A stretch of DNA of 64,000 nt from Sphingomonadales bacterium (GTDB lineage Bacteria > Pseudomonadota > Alphaproteobacteria > Sphingomonadales > Sphingomonadaceae), in NCBI GenBank assembly GCA_027486415.1, contig JAIXPC010000002.1, positions 124,001-188,000 of the forward strand, written 5' to 3'. The position numbers were made by a program, and so were the translations under genes. Every line of letters starts with the position of its first letter. Position 1 is the stretch's first letter. Under the pieces are notes generated by a model. It was given only the letters and a program-made list of their open reading frames with translations, did no database searches and was not told the origin of the DNA. This document shows, one piece after another, positions 17,799-26,163 of the stretch.

Positions 17799-18287
17799 TC
17801 AGACGATCTGATCGAGATCGGCCTGCACGGCCACGGCGTGATCGATCACGCCGGCAAGGCTGCGCAGCGCCAGTCCGATCGCGCCCAGCCCGGCCAGCAA
17901 CGCCCACCCGGCCTGGGTGCCGGCCAGGATCTCGCCGATCACCAGCGCCGACACCGCGGCCGCAACGATCCATTCGCCGCAGTGACGGACATGACGCCCG
18001 GTCGCCGCAACCAGCAACGCACCGGTTTCCAGGTGGGCAAACAGCCGTCGCCCCTCGTGCAGGGCACCCAGCAGCAGCAATGCCGGCAGCAACCGCGTCA
18101 GGCGCTCGACCCCCAGCGAGATCGACGCGAATTCAGGAGGCCCGGATATCAGCTGCTTCAGCGGCACATAGGCTTCGACCACCAGCGACACTGACGTGAA
18201 GGCGAACATGATGGTCAGCAAGCGCTCCAGTCCGGCGAAATTGTCCTTCAAATCGGTGGCGCGGTCGGCGGTCGTCACCTTCGTCAT
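17799..18287 (-). CDS. DUF2975-type membrane protein
   Basis: A 162-residue membrane protein with about four hydrophobic segments (near residues 25-45, 62-78, 105-125 and 128-150 by eye) and a short charged N-terminus. The size, topology and downstream pairing with a small Cro-type protein match the DUF2975 family, a group of unknown function. The ATG at 18287 is preceded by GGAGAGCG. It is the first gene of the pair and diverges from the outer-membrane barrel gene at 18495; a small palindrome lies just upstream of its start. Confidence 0.65.
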   Translation of the reverse strand: MTKVTTADRATDLKDNFAGLERLLTIMFAFTSVSLVVEAYVPLKQLISGPPEFASISLGVERLTRLLPALLLLGALHEGRRLFAHLETGALLVAATGRHVRHCGEWIVAAAVSALVIGEILAGTQAGWALLAGLGAIGLALRSLAGVIDHAVAVQADLDQIV

Positions 18288-18306
18288 TATCGCTCTCCAT
18301 CAAAAG

Positions 18307-18325
18307 CTTTATGTGATGCATAAAG
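18307..18325. promoter_or_regulatory. palindrome upstream of the DUF2975/Cro pair, possible operator
   Basis: CTTTATG (18307-18313), spacer TGATG, CATAAAG (18319-18325), 20 bases upstream of the DUF2975 start in otherwise GC-rich DNA. An AT-rich inverted repeat at this place is a plausible site for autoregulation by the Cro-like protein encoded second in the pair. Equally it may be part of the promoter. Confidence 0.4.
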
Positions 18326-18494
18326 TTTTTTCTCCATCACATCAAGGACGCTCTGCCCTGAAGCGGGCATGAACAGAAAATGGCAATGCTCGCAATGACT
18401 TGCCCCATTCCATTCAGCCGGCGGCCAGACGGCAGGCGGTAAATCGTGCCCCAGCTGGCACCCCCATCGCCGGCGCAAGAAAAAGGAAGACAAA

Positions 18495-19097
18495 ATGTCC
18501 CGTATCGCATTCGCTCTGTTGGCTGCTGCGGCCGTCGCCGGCCCGGCGATGGCCCAAACGGCCGATGCCCCGAATTTCAACGGCGCCTTCATCGGTGGCC
18601 AGATCGGCTGGCAGCAGGATCGCCAGTCGCTGACCGACAGCGCCGTGCCGCCCGCCACTGTCCGCGCCAAGGGCGACGGCCTGCTTTATGGTGGCCAGAT
18701 CGGTTACGACTTCAACCTTGGTGGCGGCGTGTTCGGTATCGAAACCTCGCTCACCGGCCGCACCGGTTCCAACCGCTTCCCGACCTTTGATCTGGAGCCG
18801 GGCCGCACCATCAACGTGACGGCGCGCGCCGGTTTCCTGGTCTCGCCGGAAGGCCTGCTCTATGCCCGCGGCGGCTATTCCAACGCGCGCTTCTCGATCC
18901 CCAACGGCCCGCGCGAAAATCGTGATGGCTACACCGTCGGTGCCGGTTACGAGCACAAGCTGAGCCAGAACGTGTCGGCCCGGCTGGAATATAACTACAG
19001 CGATTACGGCAACGACCAGCTGCCGGGTGCCGGTGGCCCGTCGACGCTGAATTATCACCGCCACGCGGTGACAACGGGGATCAACTTCCGCTTCTGA
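18495..19097 (+). CDS. outer-membrane beta-barrel protein (Omp25/OmpA-like porin family)
   Basis: A 200-residue secreted protein with a signal peptide cleaved after A20 (AMA|Q). The mature part shows alternating hydrophobic/polar strands and repeated glycine-aromatic patterns (GAFIGGQIGW, GGQIGYDFNLGGG, NVTARAGFLVS, TVGAGYEHKL, SARLEYNYSDYG) of an eight-stranded barrel, and ends in phenylalanine (INFRF), the sorting signal for the Bam complex. The closest described families are the small Omp25/Omp31-like surface antigens of alphaproteobacteria. The ribosome site AAGGAAG precedes the ATG. A terminator follows. Confidence 0.85.
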   Translation: MSRIAFALLAAAAVAGPAMAQTADAPNFNGAFIGGQIGWQQDRQSLTDSAVPPATVRAKGDGLLYGGQIGYDFNLGGGVFGIETSLTGRTGSNRFPTFDLEPGRTINVTARAGFLVSPEGLLYARGGYSNARFSIPNGPRENRDGYTVGAGYEHKLSQNVSARLEYNYSDYGNDQLPGAGGPSTLNYHRHAVTTGINFRF

Positions 19098-19118
19098 TCA
19101 TCGGGATCGCCGAACATC

Positions 19119-19151
19119 GGGGGCCGGCAGCGCACATTGCCGGCCCCTTTT
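19119..19151 (+). terminator. intrinsic terminator after the outer-membrane barrel gene
   Basis: GGGGCCGGCA (19120-19129), an 8-base loop, TGCCGGCCCC (19138-19147), then TTTT. It lies between two convergent genes and ends transcription of the barrel gene. Confidence 0.85.
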
Positions 19152-19155
19152 CGCA

Positions 19156-19788
19156 TCACGCTTCGAAATGACCTTCGGTGCGGGCCTTCAACGTGTCGAG
19201 ATCGATGCCCGGCGCCAGCTCGATCAGTCGGAAGGGCGCGCCCTTGGCCGGGCGGGCGAGCACGGCCAGTTCCGAAATCACCATGTCGACAACGCCCTTG
19301 CCGGTGAGCGGCAGGGTGCAGGCGCGCTTGAACTTGGGCGAACCATCCTTGGCGTTGTGCTCCATCAGCACGATGATCTTCTTGACGCCGGCGACAAGGT
19401 CCATGGCGCCGCCCATGCCCTTCACCATCTTGCCGGGGATCATCCAGTTGGCGATGTCGCCATTGTCGGCCACTTCCATCGCTCCCAGGATGCTGAGGTC
19501 GATATGGCCGCCGCGGATCATGGCAAAGCTGTCGGCGCTGCTGAAATAGCTGGTGCGGCGAAGTTCGGTGATGGTCTGCTTGCCGGCATTGATCAGATCG
19601 GCATCTTCCTCGCCGGCAAAGGGGAACGGCCCCATGCCAAGCATGCCATTCTCGCTCTGGAGCGTCACGTCCACGCCGGGCGGGATGTGGTTGGCCACCA
19701 GCGTCGGCATGCCGATGCCAAGGTTCACGTAAAACCCGTCCTGCAGTTCCTTGGCGGCGCGGGCGGCCTGTTGATCACGCGTCCACAT
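19156..19788 (-). CDS. scoB: 3-oxoacid CoA-transferase subunit B
   Basis: A 210-residue beta subunit of succinyl-CoA:3-oxoacid CoA-transferase, which activates acetoacetate using succinyl-CoA. The catalytic glutamate is in the [10 protein letters not shown] motif, and GNIxxW-type and GGAMDLVAG stretches are typical. The ATG at 19788 shares one base with the stop of the alpha subunit (TGATG) and has GGAGAAG before it; a GTG one codon upstream is also in frame. With scoA it forms an operon for ketone-body or short-chain acid use, fitting the glyoxylate and acyl-CoA genes elsewhere in the window. Confidence 0.94.
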   Translation of the reverse strand: MWTRDQQAARAAKELQDGFYVNLGIGMPTLVANHIPPGVDVTLQSENGMLGMGPFPFAGEEDADLINAGKQTITELRRTSYFSSADSFAMIRGGHIDLSILGAMEVADNGDIANWMIPGKMVKGMGGAMDLVAGVKKIIVLMEHNAKDGSPKFKRACTLPLTGKGVVDMVISELAVLARPAKGAPFRLIELAPGIDLDTLKARTEGHFEA

Positions 19789-20528
19789 CACAGCTTCTCC
19801 CGCGCGGCCGGGCTACCCGGCTCGCGCACCGTGCGCTGTTCGATGCGCTTTTCGTAATCCTTGCCGACGATCAGCCGCTGCACGAAGATGCCCGGCGTGT
19901 GGATGTGATCGGGATCGAGGCTGCCGGGTTCCACCAGCTCCTCCACCTCGGCCACGGTCACCTTGCCGGCGGTGGCCATCATCGGGTTGAAGTTGCGCGC
20001 CGTCTTGCGGAAGACGAGATTGCCGTAGGGATCGGCCTTCCACGCCTTGACGATGCTGACATCGGCGACCAGCCCGGTTTCGAGGATATAGGTCTCGGTT
20101 CCAGAAGCTGTGGCAAAATCCTTGTGCTCCTTGCCCTCGGCCACCAGCGTGCCGACGCCGGTTTTCGTGTAGAAACCGGGAATGCCGGCCCCGCCGGCGC
20201 GGATGCGTTCGGCCAGCGTGCCCTGCGGGTTGAATTCCAGTTGCAGCTCGCCGGCCAGATATTGCCGCTCGAACTCCTTGTTCTCACCCACATAGGAGGA
20301 GATCATCTTGGCGATCTGGCGGGTTTCCAGCAGCAGGCCAAGGCCAAAGCCATCGACGCCGGCGTTGTTGGAAATGGCGGTGATGCCCTTCACGCCGCTG
20401 TTCCGCAGGGCAGCGATCAGGTTTTCCGGCAGGCCGCACAGGCCGAACCCGCCCGACATGATCGTCATGCCATCGAACAACAGCCCATCAAGGGCGGCGG
20501 CGGCATCGGGATAGAGCTTGTTGGCCAA
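19788..20528 (-). CDS. scoA: 3-oxoacid CoA-transferase subunit A
   Basis: A subunit of about 246 residues carrying the CoA-binding [13 protein letters not shown] motif near its start, the NNAG loop, and the [19 protein letters not shown] region. The beta subunit follows with a one-base overlap. The start is likely a TTG at 20528 because GGGAGG sits eight bases before it and the family usually begins just before [10 protein letters not shown]; an ATG at 20570 would add 14 residues but lacks a ribosome site and overlaps the divergent decarboxylase region. Confidence 0.92.
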   Translation of the reverse strand: MANKLYPDAAAALDGLLFDGMTIMSGGFGLCGLPENLIAALRNSGVKGITAISNNAGVDGFGLGLLLETRQIAKMISSYVGENKEFERQYLAGELQLEFNPQGTLAERIRAGGAGIPGFYTKTGVGTLVAEGKEHKDFATASGTETYILETGLVADVSIVKAWKADPYGNLVFRKTARNFNPMMATAGKVTVAEVEELVEPGSLDPDHIHTPGIFVQRLIVGKDYEKRIEQRTVREPGSPAAREKL

Positions 20529-20661
20529 GGCGGGGGCCTCCCTGTCATGTTGCACCTGCGAAATAGCCATTATGTCGCAGCCGCGCCAGCCCCGTTTTGC
20601 CCCGGATGGCCGGGCCGATTTTCGCGGGACGGCGGCGCGGCGCTGGGCTATTCCTCAGGGC

Positions 20662-22038
20662 ATGAGCCCGCTTGACATCGCCATCGCCGAAGGCCGGCGT
20701 TTCCTCGACAGCCTGTCCAATCGCCCGGTCGGCCCCACCGGCACGCGCGCCGACATATTGGCATCGCTGCCTGCCAGCCTGCCGCATCAGGGCCTCGAGC
20801 CGGCCGAGGTCGTGCGGATGATCGCCCGCGCGGCGGAGCCGGGCCTGAACTGCAACAGCAGCGCGCGGTTCTTTGCCTGGGTGAATGGCGGTGCGCTGCC
20901 GGCGGCGCAGGCCACTGACGTGCTGGTGAGCCTGTGGGACCAGAATGCCGTGCTTGCCGCCACCAGCCCGGCCGCCGCCGTGCTGGAGGAAGTGGCAGAG
21001 CGCCTGCTGCTGGACGCATTGGGCCTGCCGCCGGAGATGAGCGTGAGCTTCACCACCGGCTGCCAGATGAGCCATGCCACCGGCCTGGCCGCCGCGCGCC
21101 ATCACGTGCTGGCCAAGGCCGGCTGGGACGTGGAAGCAGACGGATTGTGCGGCGCCCCGCGCATCCGGGTGATCGCCAACGCCCATCGCCACGGCAGCGT
21201 CGATCGCGCGCTGCGGCTGATCGGGCTGGGCACCAACTGCCTGGTGCCGATCACCGGCCCCACTGTCGGCCGGGCCGGCGTTGACGAGCTGAATGCGGCG
21301 CTGGCTGCCAATCCGGGCGCGCCCACCATCGTGGTGCTGAATGCCGGCGATCTCAACCTGGGCCAGAGCGATGATTTTGCCACGCTGATCCCGATCGCGC
21401 AGGCGGCCGGCGCCTGGGTCCATGTCGATGGCGCGTTCGGGCTGTGGCTGGCAGCAAGCCCACGCCTTGCCGATCAGGTGGCGGGCATCGGGCTGGCCGA
21501 TTCCATCGCCAGCGACGGCCACAAATGGCTGAACACGCCCTATGATTGCGGCATGGCGATCGTGCGCCACGGCGCGGCGCTGCAGGCATCCATGCGGCTG
21601 ACGGCGAGTTACCTGAGCCAGGGCGGCGACACGCGCGACCCGATGAACGTCACGCCGGAATGGTCACGCCGGGCGCGATCACTGCCGGTGCTGGCAGCGC
21701 TGCTGGAACTGGGCCGCGACGGGCTGGCCGATCTGATCGCGCGCTGCTGCGATCACGCGCTGGCCCTGCACGACGGGCTGGCGGCGCTGCCGGGTGCCAC
21801 CAGCATTGCCCGCCCGATCATGAACCAGGGCATGGTGCGTTTCGACGACACCCATGGCCGCAACATCAGCGACGCGGTGATCGGCGCCATCAACGCCAGC
21901 GGGGAGGCCTTTTTCAGCGGCACCACCTGGGCCGGGGAGCGTGCGCTGCGGATCAGTGTGTGCAACTGGCAGACCAGTGCCGCCGACATCACGCGCACGG
22001 TGGCAGCGGCTGCGGCAGCGGTGGCGCGCCTGCGTTAA
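20662..22038 (+). CDS. PLP-dependent group II decarboxylase family protein
   Basis: A 458-residue fold-type I PLP enzyme of the glutamate/aromatic amino acid decarboxylase family. The Schiff-base lysine is K288 in SDGHKWLNTP, HVDGAFG carries the aspartate that pairs with the pyridine nitrogen, and FTTGCQMSHATGLAAAR binds the phosphate. It may decarboxylate an amino acid or carry out a related lyase reaction; the substrate is not clear. ATG 20662 is preferred (short leader before DIAIAEGRRFLDSL); ATG 20572 is an alternative that abuts the divergent scoA gene. It converges with a small membrane-protein gene, overlapping it by four bases at the 3' end. Confidence 0.8.
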   Translation: MSPLDIAIAEGRRFLDSLSNRPVGPTGTRADILASLPASLPHQGLEPAEVVRMIARAAEPGLNCNSSARFFAWVNGGALPAAQATDVLVSLWDQNAVLAATSPAAAVLEEVAERLLLDALGLPPEMSVSFTTGCQMSHATGLAAARHHVLAKAGWDVEADGLCGAPRIRVIANAHRHGSVDRALRLIGLGTNCLVPITGPTVGRAGVDELNAALAANPGAPTIVVLNAGDLNLGQSDDFATLIPIAQAAGAWVHVDGAFGLWLAASPRLADQVAGIGLADSIASDGHKWLNTPYDCGMAIVRHGAALQASMRLTASYLSQGGDTRDPMNVTPEWSRRARSLPVLAALLELGRDGLADLIARCCDHALALHDGLAALPGATSIARPIMNQGMVRFDDTHGRNISDAVIGAINASGEAFFSGTTWAGERALRISVCNWQTSAADITRTVAAAAAAVARLR

Positions 22039-22364
22039 CGCCGCCGGCCGATGATGCCGCCGATCAGGCCGGTGACGGCGCTGCTGGCCGTGCCCAGTGC
22101 CAGCAGGCTGGTCGGCACATCCCCCAGCGCCACCGAAACGCCTATGCCGATCACGGCGCACAACGCACCGGCAGCCGCACCCTGCCCGGCCGCGCCGGCA
22201 ATGCTGGCCGCCTGCCCCTTCAGCGCCGCCCAGCCGGCCAGCGCCGAAATGCCCATGCCGCCAAGGGCAAATTGATCGGCCACCGCCGGGATCTGGTGCC
22301 CGGCCACCACCATGGCCACCTGGGCCAAGGTGCCAAGCAGCGTCGCGCGAACAAACTGGCTCAT
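22035..22364 (-). CDS. small glycine/alanine-rich membrane protein, unknown function
   Basis: A 109-residue protein with three or four hydrophobic segments separated by glycine-rich turns (AAGQGAAAGALCAVIGIGVSVALG, SAVTGLIGGIIGRRR) and a positively charged C-terminus, suggesting an inner-membrane protein with a cytoplasmic tail. No family was recognised. Two ATGs exist (22370 and 22364); the second has the better distance from AGGGGGG. It lies downstream of an acyl-CoA ligase gene on the same strand, 41 bases away, and converges on the PLP decarboxylase. Confidence 0.6.
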   Translation of the reverse strand: MSQFVRATLLGTLAQVAMVVAGHQIPAVADQFALGGMGISALAGWAALKGQAASIAGAAGQGAAAGALCAVIGIGVSVALGDVPTSLLALGTASSAVTGLIGGIIGRRR

Positions 22365-22405
22365 GTGCATCCCCCCTGGCGGGAATGCTGCGCCAGTTGG
22401 TGTCG

Positions 22406-23908
22406 TCAGGCAACCGTGCCGGTGAAGCCGTCGCGCAATTCGCGTTTCAGCACCTTGCCGATGTGGCTGCGCGGCAGCTCGTCGATCAGCACGACGGCGG
22501 CAAGCCGCTGGGTCTTGCCCACCTTGGCGTTGGCGGCGGCGCGAATGGCGTCGGCATCGCCGCCCGGCGCCACGACAAACGCGACCGGGGTTTCGCCCCA
22601 GGCGTCCGACGCGACGCCGACAACCGCCGCCTCCACCACGCCCGGCAGGGTGAGCAGCACGGCCTCGATATCCGACGGGTAGATGTTGAACCCGCCCGAG
22701 ATGATCATGTCCTTGGCGCGGTCCATCAGGGTGAGGAAGCCATCCTCGTCCAGCCGGCCGATGTCGCCGGTGCGCAGCCATTCCTTGCCGGTGGGATCGA
22801 TCCAATAGGCCTTGGCGGTGAGATCGGGCCGGTTCCTGTAGCCGTTCATGGTCGCTGGCGAGCGGCCGACGATTTCCCCCGGCGTGCCGGGCGGCACGTC
22901 GTTGCCGTCTTCATCGATGATCCGCACCTCGTGGCCGGGCTGCGGCTGGCCAACGGTGTGAAGCTTGTCGAGATGGTCGTGGGCAACCAGCATGAAGCCC
23001 ACCCCGCCTTCGGTCATGCCGAAGAATTCGATCAGGCCGCCCGGCATCCGGCGCAGCACTTCGGCCTTCAGATCGGCCGCAAAGGGTGCGGACGTGCAGA
23101 ATTTCATCTGCAGCGACGACAGGTCGGCCGCGTCGAAGCCGGGATCGGCGAGCAGGCGGCGATATTGCACCGGCACCAGCATGGCGTGGGTGACGCGGTG
23201 GGTTTCCGCCTCCTTCAGCCAGCGCGCGGTATCGAACTTCGGCATCAGCACGACCGTGCCGCCCCAGGCCAGGGTGGGGATGAAGCTGACCAGCGTGGTG
23301 TTGGAATAGAGCGGGGTGGAGCAGAGGGTGACGCTGTCCGGCCCATAGCCCAGCCGGCGCGCGCCGGTGATGTGCAGCGAACGCATGGCGCAGCTTTGCA
23401 CGATACCTTTCGGCGTGCCGGTGGTGCCGCTGGAATAGATGATGTTGAAACCGGCCCTGGGATCGAGCGGCGCCAGCTTCGGCGGCTGCGCGGTGGGATC
23501 GATGAAGCTGTTCAGGCGATCGAGATCGACCAGCGTCTTGCCAGCCAGCACGGCGCCGAATTCGGCGCGGTTGGGGGCATCGACAAACACGAAACGCGCG
23601 CCCGAATCGGCCACCATCGCGGCAATCTGATCGGGCGTGGAGCTGGGGGCCAGCGGTGCCATGGTGGCGCGCAGGCGCAGCACGGCGGCCCACAGCACGG
23701 CATAATCAACGCTGCTGAGCGCAATGCAGGCGATGCTGTCACCGGGCTTGACGCCATGATCGGCCAGCGTGCCGGCAAGCTTGTCGGCCCGGGCAACGAA
23801 TTCGCGCCAGTTCAGCCGATCAGCCCCGCAGATGACCGCGGGGTGATCGGGCCGGGCAGAGGCGTTGTCAGCAAGAGCGGCGGGGAAATCGAAGATGCTG
23901 TCGGTCAT
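22406..23908 (-). CDS. AMP-dependent acyl-CoA synthetase/ligase
   Basis: A 500-residue member of the class I adenylate-forming superfamily, activating a carboxylic acid to its acyl-CoA through an acyl-AMP. The P-loop YSSGTTGTPKG, the FFGMTEGG motif (A5), LRTGDIGRLDEDGFLTLMDRAKDMIISGG (A7-A8) and the catalytic lysine region HIGKVLKREL (A10) are all present. The substrate (medium/long-chain or aromatic acid) cannot be fixed. Start at ATG 23908. Neighbouring CoA-transferase genes suggest a role in acid catabolism. Confidence 0.9.
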   Translation of the reverse strand: MTDSIFDFPAALADNASARPDHPAVICGADRLNWREFVARADKLAGTLADHGVKPGDSIACIALSSVDYAVLWAAVLRLRATMAPLAPSSTPDQIAAMVADSGARFVFVDAPNRAEFGAVLAGKTLVDLDRLNSFIDPTAQPPKLAPLDPRAGFNIIYSSGTTGTPKGIVQSCAMRSLHITGARRLGYGPDSVTLCSTPLYSNTTLVSFIPTLAWGGTVVLMPKFDTARWLKEAETHRVTHAMLVPVQYRRLLADPGFDAADLSSLQMKFCTSAPFAADLKAEVLRRMPGGLIEFFGMTEGGVGFMLVAHDHLDKLHTVGQPQPGHEVRIIDEDGNDVPPGTPGEIVGRSPATMNGYRNRPDLTAKAYWIDPTGKEWLRTGDIGRLDEDGFLTLMDRAKDMIISGGFNIYPSDIEAVLLTLPGVVEAAVVGVASDAWGETPVAFVVAPGGDADAIRAAANAKVGKTQRLAAVVLIDELPRSHIGKVLKRELRDGFTGTVA

Positions 23909-23953
23909 GGCCGACAGCGTTGCCGACCAGGGCCGGCCTGTCCACCGCCCTAA

Positions 23954-24256
23954 TCAGGCAGCCTGCCTGAGCGGCGCGGCAGCGGCCACGGCCGGCACGT
24001 CGCCACCCAGCTGGGTGATGGCGCGGGCGTGGGCGTCATACTGGGCCTGAAGGCGGGCGAGGTGGACGGGATCGCTGCCATTGCGGGTGATGGCTTCGGC
24101 CAGCGATTCGGCGCCAGAGACCAGCGTGGCGATCTGGCGCTTCTTGCGGGCTTCCAGCTGGCGCGGCGCGAGGATGAAGAAATAGGCCACCGGCGCCGAC
24201 AGGGTGATGTAGGTCATGACGATCATGATGATGGTCACGCTGTTGTTGGCCAGCAT
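23954..24256 (-). CDS. small membrane-anchored protein with a helical tail, unknown function
   Basis: A 100-residue protein with one N-terminal membrane helix (about residues 6-27: VTIIMIVMTYITLSAPVAY) followed by a charged helical stretch (RQLEARKKRQIATLV) and an Ala-rich end. The layout recalls PspB-like membrane proteins but no specific family is claimed. The start ATG 24256 is preceded by CCGGAGCG, and longer reading frames upstream lack such a site. It is 45 bases upstream of the acyl-CoA ligase gene on the same strand and may be co-transcribed. Confidence 0.6.
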   Translation of the reverse strand: MLANNSVTIIMIVMTYITLSAPVAYFFILAPRQLEARKKRQIATLVSGAESLAEAITRNGSDPVHLARLQAQYDAHARAITQLGGDVPAVAAAAPLRQAA

Positions 24257-24391
24257 AGGGCGCTCCGGAGGCAAAAGGGCAAAAGAAACAGGCGCAAGCC
24301 CGGGTGAAGCCGGCGGCATGGCAGGGCGCAGGCTTCAAGGAAAGTCCGGTCGCCACCGGCGGGCGCTTTTGCCGCAGTGCGGCAGACACGC

Positions 24392-24423
24392 AAAAGGGCG
24401 GCGGCCTTGCGGCCACCGCCCCT
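24392..24423 (-). terminator. intrinsic terminator of the double cold-shock gene
   Basis: On the minus strand, a GC-rich stem of about 14 bp (GGGGCGGTGGCC with GGCCGCCGCCC, one wobble) around a GCAA loop is followed by TTTT. It lies 15 bases after the stop of the cold-shock gene. Confidence 0.8.
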
Positions 24424-24437
24424 TCATGTGCCGGCGA

Positions 24438-25247
24438 TCAGATCGCCTGCAGGTTCACGGCCGCCTGCTTGCCGCGGCGATCTTCTTCCAGTTCGAACGA
24501 GACGCGCTGGCCTTCGTTCAGATTGGCGAAGCCGGCGCGTTCCACGGCGGAAATGTGCACGAAGGCATCCGGGGCGCCATCATCACGCTGGATGAAGCCA
24601 AAGCCCTTGGTGCCGTTGAAGAACTTCACCGTGCCATCAACACGTTCACCGGTGGTGACCGGCACGCGTTCGCGCGACGGGCGACGTTCGAAATCGCCAC
24701 GCGGTTCGCGCGGTTCCCGCGGCGCACGCTCTTCGACCGGCAGCGGTTCGCCTTCGATCTTGAGATCGGTGGCCGACACGCGACCATTGCGTTCGGTGAG
24801 GGTGAATTCCAGCGGCTGGCCATCAGCCAGGCCGGTGAGGCCCGCGGCTTCCACCGCCGAGATGTGAACGAACACGTCTTCACCGCCGTCTTCACGGACG
24901 ACGAAGCCGAAACCCTTTTGGGCGTTGAAGAACTTGACCGTGCCTCTACCGGTGCCGATCACGATGCCGGGCGACATTTCGCGCCGCGGGCCGCCGAAGC
25001 CGCCACCACCGCCGCCGCCGCCGAAACGGCCACCACCGCCGCCGCCGCCAAAGCGATCGCCGCCGCCGAAGCCGCCGCGACCACCGCCGCCGCCGCCGAA
25101 CCGGTCACCACCGCCGAAGCCGCCGCCACCAAAGCGGTCGCCGCCGCCAAAACCACGGCCGCCGCGATCATCAAAGCTGTCAAAGCCGCCTTCGCGCTTG
25201 TCAAACCCACCGCGTCCGGGACCGCGTCCCCGTCGATCAAAGCTCAT
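24438..25247 (-). CDS. glycine-rich protein with two cold-shock domains
   Basis: A 269-residue RNA/DNA-binding protein. Residues 1 to about 90 are a low-complexity arginine/glycine region built from [10 protein letters not shown]-type repeats. Then come two cold-shock domains, each with intact nucleic-acid motifs: [13 protein letters not shown]...VFVHISAVE near 100-165 and [13 protein letters not shown]...AFVHISAVE near 205-267, separated by an Arg/Pro/Glu-rich linker. Tandem cold-shock domains are common in alphaproteobacteria, but a long RGG-like N-terminus is unusual and recalls plant glycine-rich cold-shock proteins. The ATG at 25247 is chosen over one six codons upstream. A leader of about 150 bases upstream without a gene may be a long 5' untranslated region, as in other cold-shock genes (inference). 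Confidence 0.88.
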   Translation of the reverse strand: MSFDRRGRGPGRGGFDKREGGFDSFDDRGGRGFGGGDRFGGGGFGGGDRFGGGGGGRGGFGGGDRFGGGGGGGRFGGGGGGGGFGGPRREMSPGIVIGTGRGTVKFFNAQKGFGFVVREDGGEDVFVHISAVEAAGLTGLADGQPLEFTLTERNGRVSATDLKIEGEPLPVEERAPREPREPRGDFERRPSRERVPVTTGERVDGTVKFFNGTKGFGFIQRDDGAPDAFVHISAVERAGFANLNEGQRVSFELEEDRRGKQAAVNLQAI

Positions 25248-25401
25248 TATTTCGTCCAAATCCAATTATGTCTGTCTGTTTTGCGGTGCGTTTTCGGGCG
25301 TTGACTTGAGAACTTCAAAACATCCGGCCGAGAGTGCTCCGAGACGGATGGTAAACGATAATCGCCCTTGACGCGAGTCGAATGTTCCAGAGGGAATATC
25401 C
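25248..25401 (-). other. AT-richer leader/promoter region of the cold-shock gene
   Basis: 154 bases between the cold-shock gene and the TIGR02186 gene with noticeably lower GC content than either. No open frame is convincing. Long structured leaders are known for cold-shock mRNAs, and this region is the right size and place, but no fold or promoter was verified. Confidence 0.4.
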
Positions 25402-26163
25402 CTAGAGCCGGCGCCGGGTGACGAGCGCCGCAATCGACCCCGCCGCCAGTGCCGCGAACACGGCGGCAAGGCCATAGGCCAGGCTGTTTTCCTGCGCCAT
25501 GACATAGACCCAGCGTTCAAAACCCGACTTGTCGATCAGGAAGGGTGCCGAAGTGCTGGCCAACACCCGCCCCTTGCGGATCAGGTGGATTTCGGCCGTG
25601 TAATCGCCCACCGGCACCGCCGCCGGCAGCGCGATGCGCGCGGCATAGAGCACACCGCGCGTCACCTGCACGCCGCCCGGTCGTTCGGCGAACAGCCCGG
25701 CCTTTTCGCGTGCCGCGATCAGCCCGCCTTCAAAGGCGCGGCTGACATCATCTTCCGCCCCGCTGGCCGGCGACAACTGCAGGTTGCGGATGCCAATCTC
25801 GTAAATCGCCGTGGTGCGTTCATCGGCCAGCGTCTCGATCGGCCGGGTGGCGGCCACGGCATAGAAACCGGGCACGGATTCAAAGCGCACGGCGTTCGCA
25901 TTGACCCAGATGCCGGCAATGCGCGCCTTTTGCCGGACGGTGACGGGCACCGCCGGCCCGCGCACCACCACCGCGATATCGGGCGGCGCATCCGGCACCG
26001 TGCCTTGCGGATACTGGATGGCGCCGAACACCAGCAGCTCCGCGCCGCGAAACGTCGTGTTGATATCGATGCGCGCCTGGGACAGCTGGGTGATCAGCCG
26101 GATCGGCGCCGCGCCCGCCAGCAGCAGCCACAGGCCCAGCGCAATGATGACGCGCCCCCTCAT
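25402..26163 (-). CDS. TIGR02186 family membrane-anchored protein
   Basis: A 253-residue protein with an N-terminal signal or anchor (residues 5-20), an extracytoplasmic beta-rich domain and one C-terminal membrane helix (about 228-247) ending in Arg-rich residues. It matches the TIGR02186 family, whose members sit beside TauE/SafE exporters in alphaproteobacteria; no biochemical role is known. Here the start codon overlaps the stop of the upstream TauE/SafE gene (ATGA), so the two proteins are made together and probably act as a membrane complex (inference). Confidence 0.85.
   Translation of the reverse strand: MRGRVIIALGLWLLLAGAAPIRLITQLSQARIDINTTFRGAELLVFGAIQYPQGTVPDAPPDIAVVVRGPAVPVTVRQKARIAGIWVNANAVRFESVPGFYAVAATRPIETLADERTTAIYEIGIRNLQLSPASGAEDDVSRAFEGGLIAAREKAGLFAERPGGVQVTRGVLYAARIALPAAVPVGDYTAEIHLIRKGRVLASTSAPFLIDKSGFERWVYVMAQENSLAYGLAAVFAALAAGSIAALVTRRRL

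Noticed and set aside
22406-24256. Acyl-CoA ligase and small membrane protein as a secondary-metabolite cluster
   Set aside because: No carrier protein, ketosynthase or tailoring genes are present; general acid activation is a simpler reading.
24980-25150. Tandem short repeats resembling a repeat array
   Set aside because: They are glycine codons of the low-complexity segment of the cold-shock protein, not a CRISPR array: no constant repeat and no unique spacers.
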